Assembly: GCA_020062605.1 (NCBI GenBank)
Contig: JAGUWA010000306.1
Coordinates: forward strand, 1 to 11,448
Length of the DNA stretch: 11,448 bases
Source of the DNA: Parvibaculum sp.
GTDB lineage: Bacteria > Pseudomonadota > Alphaproteobacteria > Parvibaculales > Parvibaculaceae
Reading direction: 5' to 3'
The notes beneath the pieces are model-generated. The model was not told the origin of the DNA, did not search any database, and saw only the letters and a list, made by a program, of their open reading frames with translations. Shown one piece after another: positions 1-5,609 of the stretch. The translations under genes were made by a program, and so were the position numbers. Position 1 is the first letter of the stretch. Each line of letters opens with the position of its first letter.

Positions 1-692
1 GCCCATGGCGCGCCCGCGGCGGACGCCTTGCGGATGAGATCGTCCTCCGAGCCTGGCTCGTCGCGTGCGGCGGAAGCGTCCTGCGGATCGACCTGGAAGA
101 AGGGCAGCGTCGTGAAGGCGTTGAGGATCGACGGTGCGATCTCCTTCGCACGGGCGAGCGCGCGCCAGTCGAAGGAGACGAAGGTGACCGTTTCCTCGAG
201 ACCGTATTCGCGGGTGAGCGCAACGGCGGCGTCGGCCAGTTCGCGCGGATCGGCGGACTGCGAAAGATCGAGCAGCGCCGTCTTCAGTTCGACATAGAGA
301 CGGAAGCCCGGCTTCGCCTTCTCCTTCACCAGCGCATAGACCTCGGCGAGAAGCGGAATGCGCTCGCCATCCGCCGGCACCTGGTCGGGGTAGCGCGCGG
401 CATAGCGTGCGCCGGGTCTGAGCCGCCCGATGTCGTAAGCCCGCATCTCGTCATGGGTGAGCTCCTTGAGGAGCGGCGTCGGCCGCGTGAGCCATGCGCC
501 ATCCGGCCCGCGCGCGATTGCCGGCTTCAGGCTTTCGTCGTGATGCACGACGAGTTTGCGGTCCTTCGAGAGATGGATGTCGAGTTCGATGCCGTCCACG
601 CCCGCGGCAATTGCGCGCGCGAACGCGGCCATGGTGTTTTCCGGCCAGAGCCCCGCGCCGCCGCGATGGGCCACATGTAGTGGCGTCCGCAT
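1..692 (-). CDS. Glycerophosphodiester phosphodiesterase (GDPD), 3' end outside window
   Basis: Likely hydrolyses glycerophosphodiesters to glycerol-3-phosphate and an alcohol. No signal peptide is visible, so a cytoplasmic UgpQ-like enzyme is more likely than periplasmic GlpQ. Residues 9-20 read HRGGAGLWPENT, the GDPD signature containing the catalytic His9-Arg10. Glu36 and Asp38 lie in the metal-binding stretch ELDIHLSKD, and His51 in VVHHDES is the second catalytic histidine of the family. A later YVELK motif fits another conserved Glu/Lys position. The start at 692 is preceded by GGGGGAGATCA, a good Shine-Dalgarno, and puts HRGG at the expected distance from the N terminus. The frame stays open for 230 codons to the window edge, so the last third or less is missing. 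Family call is firm; the exact substrate is unknown. Confidence 0.93.
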   Translation of the reverse strand, partial: MRTPLHVAHRGGAGLWPENTMAAFARAIAAGVDGIELDIHLSKDRKLVVHHDESLKPAIARGPDGAWLTRPTPLLKELTHDEMRAYDIGRLRPGARYAARYPDQVPADGERIPLLAEVYALVKEKAKPGFRLYVELKTALLDLSQSADPRELADAAVALTREYGLEETVTFVSFDWRALARAKEIAPSILNAFTTLPFFQVDPQDASAARDEPGSEDDLIRKASAAGAPW

Positions 693-745
693 TGATCTCC
701 CCCATTAAAATCGGTCCGCAATGGTGCCGCGTGAACCGCGCAAAA

Positions 746-774
746 GCTATAAGACGCCGCAAATCCGCCGTCCA
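746..774 (-). promoter_or_regulatory. Candidate sigma70-type promoter for the GDPD gene
   Basis: On the minus strand TGGACG (769-774) and TATAGC (746-751) are separated by 17 bp, each matching 4 of 6 consensus bases. This would give a leader of roughly 45 nt before the ATG at 692. It is a pattern match only. Confidence 0.35.
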
Positions 775-896
775 TGACATGTTTCCACTCCAATGCGGGT
801 CTATCAGCGGTCGCATGCGGAGCGGGCGTCATCATAGGTTTGCCGGACCTTCTTAGCTTGCGTGAGTCGTCTGGCGCATCCCTGTCCACCGATATA

Positions 897-918
897 GTCT
901 TGCCTGAAGACGCAAGAC
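897..918. repeat. Inverted repeat with two alternative pairings
   Basis: GTCTTGC (897-903) pairs perfectly with GCAAGAC (912-918) across an 8-nt loop. The AAGAC in the loop (907-911) also pairs with GTCTT (897-901), so AAGAC occurs twice and two hairpins are mutually exclusive. It overlaps the end of a possible -10 box, so it may be an operator or a 5'-leader hairpin for the gene at 1013. Confidence 0.4.
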
Positions 919-1012
919 CGAACAGGAGCACCTTTCTCGAGGATGTTCCGCGACAGGGTCGAAACGCCGGAAAACGAAGGCACCTGAGTGTCCGCGAAAG
1001 GCCGGTGAAAGA

Positions 1013-1276
1013 ATGTCTATTTCCGAACTATGGCGGCGTCTTACGAGCCGCACACGTCGCAAGCGCTCTTTCTACGAGTCGCAGGAGGTGATGCGCCGTG
1101 CCGTCGAACTGACGGGTCCGGTCGATATCCGCCTGCATTCGGACGAGGAGCTCCGCTGCATTCTCGAAACGGATAGAAGCGCGCTCCGCCGCGAGGCCGC
1201 CGAGCGGGAGCTGGAGCTGCGTGCGACCCGCCGCCGTCATCACCACCATGGAGCTTTGCCGAGCGGCCTTCACTGA
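1013..1276 (+). CDS. Small hypothetical protein, 87 aa, Arg/Glu-rich helical
   Basis: I do not recognise a family. The ATG is preceded by GGTGAAAGA, similar to the ribosome binding site of pheS in this window, and codons are biased to G/C at the third position, which supports a real gene. The N terminus is very basic (residues 8-18 are mostly Arg, Thr and Lys). Residues 42-75 (starting HSDEELRCILE) look like one long amphipathic, charged helix, and a HHHH run with a short low-complexity tail ends the protein. There is one cysteine and no signal peptide or membrane segment. It stands alone, upstream of and co-directional with the flavin monooxygenase but 185 bp from it. An antisense open frame of similar length exists without a convincing start, so the gene is probable rather than certain. 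Confidence 0.5.
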   Translation: MSISELWRRLTSRTRRKRSFYESQEVMRRAVELTGPVDIRLHSDEELRCILETDRSALRREAAERELELRATRRRHHHHGALPSGLH

Positions 1277-1341
1277 TCGCGAAGAGGCGGCAGAGCCAAG
1301 TCGAGAATCAAAAGGCTGACGCGACGGCAAGTACGCCCATT

Positions 1342-1360
1342 AGCGGTGATATTCGCCGCT
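1342..1360. repeat. Near-perfect 19-bp palindrome upstream of the flavin monooxygenase gene
   Basis: AGCGGTGATATTCGCCGCT is symmetric around base 1351 except for one T/G position. It lies 66 bp after the small gene's stop and 102 bp before the next start. TTTT follows about 5 bases later, so it may be a weak terminator of the upstream gene, or an operator of the downstream one. Confidence 0.4.
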
Positions 1361-1461
1361 CGCGATTTTGCCGACTACACTATCCCCGGAAAAAACGAAA
1401 CAGGCGCCCCGCGGCAGATCGCTTCCGCCGCAAGGACGCCGGAAAACGGGGAGAGCGATCC

Positions 1462-2712
1462 ATGAAATTCGGAGTGTTCTACGAACTGCAATTGCCGAAA
1501 CCCTGGAACGAGGGCGACGAGCACCGTCTGTTCCATGAGGCGCTGGAGCAGATCGTGCTGGCCGACCGTCTGGGCTACGACCATGCATGGGAGGTGGAAC
1601 ATCACTTCCTCGACGAATATTCGCATTCTTCGTCACCCGAAGTTTTCCTCGCGGCGGCGGCTTCCGTCACGAAGAACATTCGCCTCGGTCATGGCATTCG
1701 CCAGGTGATCCCGAACTACAATCATCCCGCCCGCACGGCGGAAGGTCTCGCGACGCTCGACATCATGTCGAACGGCCGCGTGGAATTCGGCATCGGCGAA
1801 GGCGCGACCCGCCTCGAACTCGGCGGCTTCAATATTCCCGCGAAGGAAAAGCGCGCCATGGCGATCGAGGCGGGCGAGCAGATCGCGAACATGATGGTGC
1901 TCGATCCCTATCCGGGCTTCGAGGGCAAGTATTTCTCGATGCCCTGCCGCAACGTGTTGCCGAAGCCGGTGCAGCGCCCGCATCCGCCGATGTGGATGGC
2001 CTGCACCAACCGCGACACGATCCGCGTGGCGGCGTCGCTCGGCGTGGGCGCGCTCGCCTTCTCCTTCGTCGATCCGGAAGAGGCGCGGAACTGGTCGGAG
2101 ATCTATTACGGCATCATCAAGTCGGAGGAGTGCCGCCCCATCGGCCACACGGTGAACGCGAATATCGCCATGGTCTCGAATTTCTCGCTGCATCATGACC
2201 GCGAGGAAGCGATCCGCCGCGGTCATGAAGGCTTCGAGTTCTTCGGCTATGCGCTGAACGCGCTCGTCGCCCATGACACGGTGCCCGGCCGCACCGACAT
2301 GTGGGGCGACTACATCAAGGCGCGCGGCAATCGCACGCAGGAAGTGATCGACGCGGCAAAGCGCGCCGAGGCGATCGCGACGGGTATCGGCACGCCGGAC
2401 GACATGCGCGCGCATCTGCGCGCCTTCCAGAATGCGGGCGTCGATCAGGTGATCTTCATGCAGCAGGCAGGCCGCAACAAACACGAGCATATCTGCGAGT
2501 CGCTCGAACTCTTCGCCAAGGAAGTCATGCCCGAGTTCAAGGCCGAGCTCGCGGCCCGCGAGGCGAAGAAGCAGGCCGAGCTAGCGCCCTATATCGAGGC
2601 GGCGCTGAAGCGCAAGAACTGGATGAAGCCGCTCGAGGATCATGAGATCCCGGTGGTCCAGGCTTCCGTGAAAAAGGCGCAGGTGAACCAGGGCACAAGC
2701 GCGGCGGAGTAA
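1462..2712 (+). CDS. LLM-class flavin-dependent oxidoreductase (bacterial luciferase-like monooxygenase)
   Basis: Belongs to the luciferase-like TIM-barrel monooxygenases, which use reduced FMN supplied by a separate reductase to oxygenate aldehydes, alkanes, sulfonates or xenobiotics. The N terminus MKFGVFYELQ is the typical first barrel strand. Residues 42-67 (WEVEHHFLDEYSHSSSPE onwards) and the following RLGHGIRQVIPNYNHPARTA segment match the family's flavin and substrate-binding region, and DIMSNGRVEFGIGEG matches the conserved barrel core. At 416 residues it is slightly longer than many relatives because of a charged C-terminal extension. GGGGAGAG ends 6 bases before the ATG and settles the start. 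It appears monocistronic: the next gene converges with only 5 bases between stops. Substrate cannot be told from sequence. Confidence 0.93.
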   Translation: MKFGVFYELQLPKPWNEGDEHRLFHEALEQIVLADRLGYDHAWEVEHHFLDEYSHSSSPEVFLAAAASVTKNIRLGHGIRQVIPNYNHPARTAEGLATLDIMSNGRVEFGIGEGATRLELGGFNIPAKEKRAMAIEAGEQIANMMVLDPYPGFEGKYFSMPCRNVLPKPVQRPHPPMWMACTNRDTIRVAASLGVGALAFSFVDPEEARNWSEIYYGIIKSEECRPIGHTVNANIAMVSNFSLHHDREEAIRRGHEGFEFFGYALNALVAHDTVPGRTDMWGDYIKARGNRTQEVIDAAKRAEAIATGIGTPDDMRAHLRAFQNAGVDQVIFMQQAGRNKHEHICESLELFAKEVMPEFKAELAAREAKKQAELAPYIEAALKRKNWMKPLEDHEIPVVQASVKKAQVNQGTSAAE

Positions 2713-2726
2713 ATGATCTACTCTGC
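2704..2726. terminator. Small hairpin spanning both convergent stop codons
   Basis: GCGGAGTA (2704-2711) and TACTCTGC (2719-2726) pair over 8 positions with one G-T wobble and a 7-nt loop. The stem contains the stop of the monooxygenase gene (TAA, 2710-2712) and the TAG of the tcmP-like gene. No T-tract follows on either side, so termination ability is doubtful. Confidence 0.2.
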
Positions 2727-4010
2727 GTCACCGGCTTTCAGTTTCGAGAAGGGGCCGAAAAGTCGTCTTTGTGGGGGTAGAACTACTTTGTCGGACCAAT
2801 TTATTGAATTTGTCCGAGGTCTAGGTTTTCCCGTGCTATCGACAACAGAAATTTCTTTTTCATCGCGGAGGGACAATATCGCCTCCTCCAGTAGATCACG
2901 AACGACGGGAGTGTCATTACATCTCAACGAAAAAATATCCTCCAAAGAAGGGGGGGCATCCGCGTCAGCAGCTTGATGGATAATGCGTGGCAATTGTTCG
3001 AGTAGCTTGGTTCTCGACAAGAGGCGTGCGTGATCGTCAAACAGGAAATCATTTGCAAGTTGATTAGGGTCTGCACCTGTCGCGAAGCCCAAGGCATGTA
3101 GACCAGCCCCTCCGTTGTGGACCGTGGTATTGTTTTCTTGCCAATGGATCATTCCAATCTCGTTTCTCGCTTCGCGATGTTTCGATAAGTGAATGAACCA
3201 ATAGCTCCGATTGGCTTGAGGCGATTTTATAAAAAACGGTGAGTAGAAGGGGGCCTCCGTCGATTCTTGGATATGCTCGTACAGGACATTTTGGATAAGT
3301 ACGCGAGCTCCACCTTGCTCGGTCTCCTTGATCCTCAGCAGTTCCTTGACGAACGCTGGATCCATATCAATTTCCCCAAACGCCCGCATGTCGAAGCTAC
3401 GGTCTGAAAGATAATTGATTAGCGAATCTACGCTGAAAGTAAGAAAGACCTCGGCCTTTTGAAGCCCAACTAAAATTTTCCGAATTGAAGAGAACGCAGT
3501 TTTGCTCCAGCCATACTGATCCAGTAAGAAAATTGCCCGTCCAGCTCGTGGAGACCGTTTTTTCGCAATTGCTACAGCATCCGAAACGCGCTCGTTGAAA
3601 TCCGCTGTCCAGATATGGATCGTCTTGTCCAGTTGAGGCTTGAACGGGCTGGATTCGATTTCGTTGCGAAGAAAGTCGGTATGAGCTTTTAGGACGTCAA
3701 TGAAAATGTATTCAGCATTAATCTTGAAGCCCTTTGGTCTGGAGGCACTGAGTTTCGCCTCCATAGCGGCGACGGTGTGCAACAATATCAGAGGGGAGCC
3801 GGGCACCTCATCTCTACCGAAAGAATAACGTCCGCCGCCAGAATATCCGTCTACAAATGTAATGCTTAGCTGCTCTTGAAAAGAGATTGCAGTAACAATC
3901 TCGATATAGCGTTCAATATACCGTTGTAGAATTCTGTGCTTCGCGAGGCTGTGGGCGCCAATTTTGGGCAAGGGCTTGCCCATTTTCCAATCGTAGTGCG
4001 GCTTGGTCAT
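2718..4010 (-). CDS. tcmP: Three-Cys-motif partner protein TcmP family
   Basis: Recognised by its N terminus (KPLPKIGAHSLAKHRILQRY, residues 12-31), which matches the KPLPxLgxHTxxKHxILxxYL signature of TcmP proteins, and by its neighbour, because the family is defined by pairing with three-Cys-motif DUF5131 proteins. Several segments resemble a Rossmann-fold methyltransferase: FVDGYSGGGRY (52-62, like motif I), YIFIDV (101-106, like the acidic motif II strand) and FLLDQYGWS (161-169, at the usual DPFG position). Residues 271-290 (WFIHLSKHREARNEIGMIHW) match a conserved C-terminal TcmP stretch. The last 70 residues may form a winged helix; that is a guess. It follows the DUF5131 gene by 81 bp on the same strand and probably shares its transcript. 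The Shine-Dalgarno is weak (AAAGAGA, 11 nt from the ATG). Biochemical role is not established to my knowledge. Confidence 0.85.
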   Translation of the reverse strand: MTKPHYDWKMGKPLPKIGAHSLAKHRILQRYIERYIEIVTAISFQEQLSITFVDGYSGGGRYSFGRDEVPGSPLILLHTVAAMEAKLSASRPKGFKINAEYIFIDVLKAHTDFLRNEIESSPFKPQLDKTIHIWTADFNERVSDAVAIAKKRSPRAGRAIFLLDQYGWSKTAFSSIRKILVGLQKAEVFLTFSVDSLINYLSDRSFDMRAFGEIDMDPAFVKELLRIKETEQGGARVLIQNVLYEHIQESTEAPFYSPFFIKSPQANRSYWFIHLSKHREARNEIGMIHWQENNTTVHNGGAGLHALGFATGADPNQLANDFLFDDHARLLSRTKLLEQLPRIIHQAADADAPPSLEDIFSLRCNDTPVVRDLLEEAILSLRDEKEISVVDSTGKPRPRTNSINWSDKVVLPPQRRLFGPFSKLKAGDAE

Positions 4011-4091
4011 TGGCGAAGAATCTCTTTAAGATTTCGTCAGAGCTCGAATGCACAAATCCCATCTACAAATAAAAGAACGTCCCTGCCTTAT

Positions 4092-4862
4092 CTAGTCTGC
4101 AGCAGATGAGTACAGGGTTTGAGGGCTTGGCAGCGTCAAGTCAAGTAACGGAAACTCGCTCCATTCTTTGTTTTCCAGCAAGCGCCCACCGGATTTAGGA
4201 CGAAATCCTCCCCACTGTTTGAAGAAGAACGGGACTCCTGTGTCGACGCACTGGTCTTTAACTTGGAGAACCCATTCTTCGAGCATAGGCCGCGCGCGGG
4301 GTCCACTCTCGCCGCCGACAATTACCCAGTCGATACCGTCGAGATTCATTTTCCCTATAGGTCCGATGAGGGGCTCAATTGAAAGAAAGCGGACGCCCGC
4401 GTTCATTTGTCGAACATGCTCGATGCGTGACTTCTTTGAACCGTCTTCAACAGAGGCGCCCAGCCAGATGTGCTTCGGACCTCGCCCACTGGGATAGCGT
4501 CGGTTGACGTAATCGCGCATCCGGGAGCTACGCTTCGTCAGCATCTGGAAGATGTGCCAGTCGGCTTTCTCCATCGTGTCGAACACGCGGTCGACGAAGG
4601 CAGACGGAACCTGCTTGTGAAAGAGGTCGCTCATCGAGTTGACGAAGATCATTTTCGAGCTTCGCCATTTCAGCGGTTGTTCGAGGCGCTCCGGGCGGAG
4701 GGTTAAATCGAATCCGTTCTCGAATGGATGCCCGGGGACACCCCGAAACCGCTCCGCGAATCGCTCCGCATAGCAGTTGTCACAGCCAGCGCTGATCTTG
4801 GTGCAACCCGTGACAGGGTTCCAGGTTGCGTTCGTCCATTCGATCGCGGAATTCAGCGCCAT
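4092..4862 (-). CDS. DUF5131 / phage Gp37-Gp68 family protein with three-Cys motif
   Basis: The N terminus SAIEWTNATWNPVTGC (residues 5-20) is diagnostic for PF07505. The three-Cys motif is C20-x6-C27-x2-C30, followed by YAE. It resembles a radical-SAM cluster site (normally Cx3Cx2C) but with wider first spacing, so an Fe-S cluster is plausible, not shown. Other family segments are present: FVNSMSDLFHKQVP, HIFQMLTKRS, IWLGASVED, RFLSIEPLIGPI, WVIVGGESGPRARP and FFFKQWGG. The start is set at ATG 4862 because AGAGGGG lies just upstream and the family usually starts shortly before this motif; an in-frame TTG at 4880 would add six residues but lacks support. The protein is 256 aa, about full length. 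It is first in the two-gene unit with tcmP. Relatives occur in phages and bacteria; no function is established that I know of. Confidence 0.93.
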   Translation of the reverse strand: MALNSAIEWTNATWNPVTGCTKISAGCDNCYAERFAERFRGVPGHPFENGFDLTLRPERLEQPLKWRSSKMIFVNSMSDLFHKQVPSAFVDRVFDTMEKADWHIFQMLTKRSSRMRDYVNRRYPSGRGPKHIWLGASVEDGSKKSRIEHVRQMNAGVRFLSIEPLIGPIGKMNLDGIDWVIVGGESGPRARPMLEEWVLQVKDQCVDTGVPFFFKQWGGFRPKSGGRLLENKEWSEFPLLDLTLPSPQTLYSSAAD

Positions 4863-4893
4863 ATCCCCTCTGGAGAACAAAGCAAGAACACAA

Positions 4894-4920
4894 ATTATCC
4901 ACAGAATCGTACCGTGTCAA
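4894..4920 (-). promoter_or_regulatory. Promoter of the DUF5131-tcmP unit
   Basis: On the minus strand a perfect -35 TTGACA (4915-4920) and a -10 GATAAT (4894-4899, 5 of 6) are separated by 15 bp, a shorter spacer than ideal. The leader to ATG 4862 would be about 25 nt. The -10 overlaps a consensus DnaA box. Confidence 0.5.
4895..4903 (+). promoter_or_regulatory. Single consensus DnaA box
   Basis: TTATCCACA matches the 9-bp DnaA box exactly and overlaps the candidate -10 of the DUF5131-tcmP promoter. It is isolated: I see no cluster and no dnaA or dnaN genes, so this is not an origin. It may be chance, since -10-like bases make up part of it. Confidence 0.35.
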
Positions 4921-5027
4921 AGACTGATTTGTCCCGTATCTAATTGTGAAAGCTGATGAATTCCGAAGGTATCCGCGAAATCCAGTGACCTTTTCGGAGC
5001 TTGTGCCCCCGTTGCCCTAAAGCATAG

Positions 5028-5041
5028 TGTGTATCTACACA
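5028..5041. promoter_or_regulatory. MarR operator at the marR-type gene (site 1)
   Basis: TGTGTA-TC-TACACA is a perfect 6-bp-arm palindrome centred 23 bases before the marR-type start codon. The core GTGTA-NN-TACAC is identical to the site in front of the 4Fe-4S reductase gene at 6997-7008. A likely -35 (TTGTGC, 5001-5006) and -10 (CATAGT, 5023-5028, 16-bp spacer) abut it, so binding would block transcription. Autoregulation is inferred. Confidence 0.65.
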
Positions 5042-5057
5042 GGAAGCGGGTGCAGAC

Positions 5058-5492
5058 ATGAGCGAGACGGTCACCGAACAGGAAGTGCGCGAGAATTGCG
5101 CCGCGCTCAGGACGCGCATCGCGGCGCGCAAGCTGACGCGGGCCTATGACAAGGCGCTGCGCCCCGTCGGCCTCAAGATCACCCAGTTCACGCTGCTGAT
5201 CGCGGTGGAGGAAGGCAGCGCAAAGTCGCTCACCGCGCTTGCCGACATGCTGGCGCTCGAGCGTTCGAGCCTCGTGCGCAATGTGAAGCTGCTGGAAGAG
5301 GAGGGGCTCATCGAAGCGGCGCCGAGCGGTGAGGGCCGCTCGCTCGGCCTTCGCCTCACAAAGGCGGGACGGAAGAAACTCACCCAGGCGCTGCCGCTCT
5401 GGCGCGAGGCGCAGACGCAGGTGGAAGACGCGCTGGGGGCGAACTGGCCCTCGGTGAAGAAGTCGCTGCACCAGCTGATCGCGAAGACTTAG
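5058..5492 (+). CDS. MarR-family transcriptional regulator
   Basis: A 144-residue dimeric winged-helix repressor of the usual MarR length. Helices at 12-50 precede the winged helix: LTALADMLALERSSLVRNVK (58-77) covers the support and recognition helices, then a wing of about 84-104 with the GEGRS turn at 91-95. The C-terminal helix 113-142 would complete the dimer interface. Cys14 is the only cysteine, in ENCAALRTRIAARKLTRAYD, and might act as a thiol sensor; many MarR proteins sense oxidants or phenolics, so this is speculative. AGGAAG (5041-5046) is a slightly distant ribosome binding site. The gene converges on the 4Fe-4S reductase gene, which has the same operator, so it probably controls itself and that gene. 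The ligand is unknown. Confidence 0.92.
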   Translation: MSETVTEQEVRENCAALRTRIAARKLTRAYDKALRPVGLKITQFTLLIAVEEGSAKSLTALADMLALERSSLVRNVKLLEEEGLIEAAPSGEGRSLGLRLTKAGRKKLTQALPLWREAQTQVEDALGANWPSVKKSLHQLIAKT

Positions 5493-5560
5493 AGTCGCGC
5501 GCCGTTTCATGGAAACGTCGAACGACTCTTAAGTCCTTTGTTTCGTTGCGTTTTCGAACC

Positions 5561-5599
5561 GCAAAAGTGCCTCCTTTTAGAGGACCGGGGCACTTTTGC
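5561..5599. terminator. Bidirectional intrinsic terminator between convergent genes
   Basis: GCAAAAGTGCC (5561-5571) and GGCACTTTTGC (5589-5599) form a perfect 11-bp inverted repeat around a 17-nt loop. The GTGCC/GGCAC stem is flanked by AAAA and TTTT, so either strand yields a GC stem followed by a short U run. It sits between the marR-type stop (5492) and the reductase stop (5610). Confidence 0.7.
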
Positions 5600-5609
5600 T
5601 GAAAACGCT

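Larger units (their letters stand above)
693..1012. other. Intergenic region between GDPD gene and small hypothetical gene
   Basis: I see no convincing gene in these 320 bases; open frames here lack a recognisable family and a ribosome binding site. The left part holds the candidate GDPD promoter. On the plus strand TATAGT at 893-898 could be a -10 box, but I find no good -35 for it. Immediately downstream is a 7-bp inverted repeat, GTCTTGC (897-903) and GCAAGAC (912-918). Confidence 0.5.
2713..4920. other. AT-richer two-gene block, probable horizontal acquisition
   Basis: Composition drops abruptly after the monooxygenase stop. In sample 60-base lines, 25 of 60 bases are G/C at 3421-3480 and 30 of 60 at 4381-4440, against 42 of 60 at 2341-2400 just outside. 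Codon choice changes accordingly. It contains only the DUF5131 gene and tcmP-like gene, in that order on the minus strand, plus their promoter. I see no integrase, transposase, tRNA or flanking direct repeats, so the mode of entry is not visible. The right limit is uncertain and lies somewhere in 4920-5010. Confidence 0.65.

Noticed and set aside
774..1091. 105-codon plus-strand frame in the first intergenic region
   Set aside because: No ribosome site, no recognisable family, and it overlaps the better supported small gene in another frame.
1376..1383. TACACTAT upstream of the flavin monooxygenase, matching a half of the MarR operator at 7004-7011
   Set aside because: Only one arm is present; GTGTA is absent at the mirrored position, so it does not qualify as a site.
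964..1448. 13-bp direct repeat ACGCCGGAAAACG at 964-976 and 1436-1448, each a short way upstream of a gene start
   Set aside because: About one shared 13-mer is expected by chance in a window of this size and high GC, and distances to the start codons differ (36 and 13 bp).
1633..2490. Minus-strand open frame within the flavin monooxygenase gene
   Set aside because: Composition is typical of a reverse-strand shadow; the plus strand encodes an unambiguous luciferase-like protein.
4895..4903. Replication origin suggested by the DnaA box
   Set aside because: Single box, no cluster, no AT-rich unwinding region of note and no replication genes nearby.
2700..5057. Attachment sites or target duplications at the edges of the AT-rich block
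   Set aside because: Reading both edges by eye I found no matching direct repeats, inverted terminal repeats or tRNA fragment.
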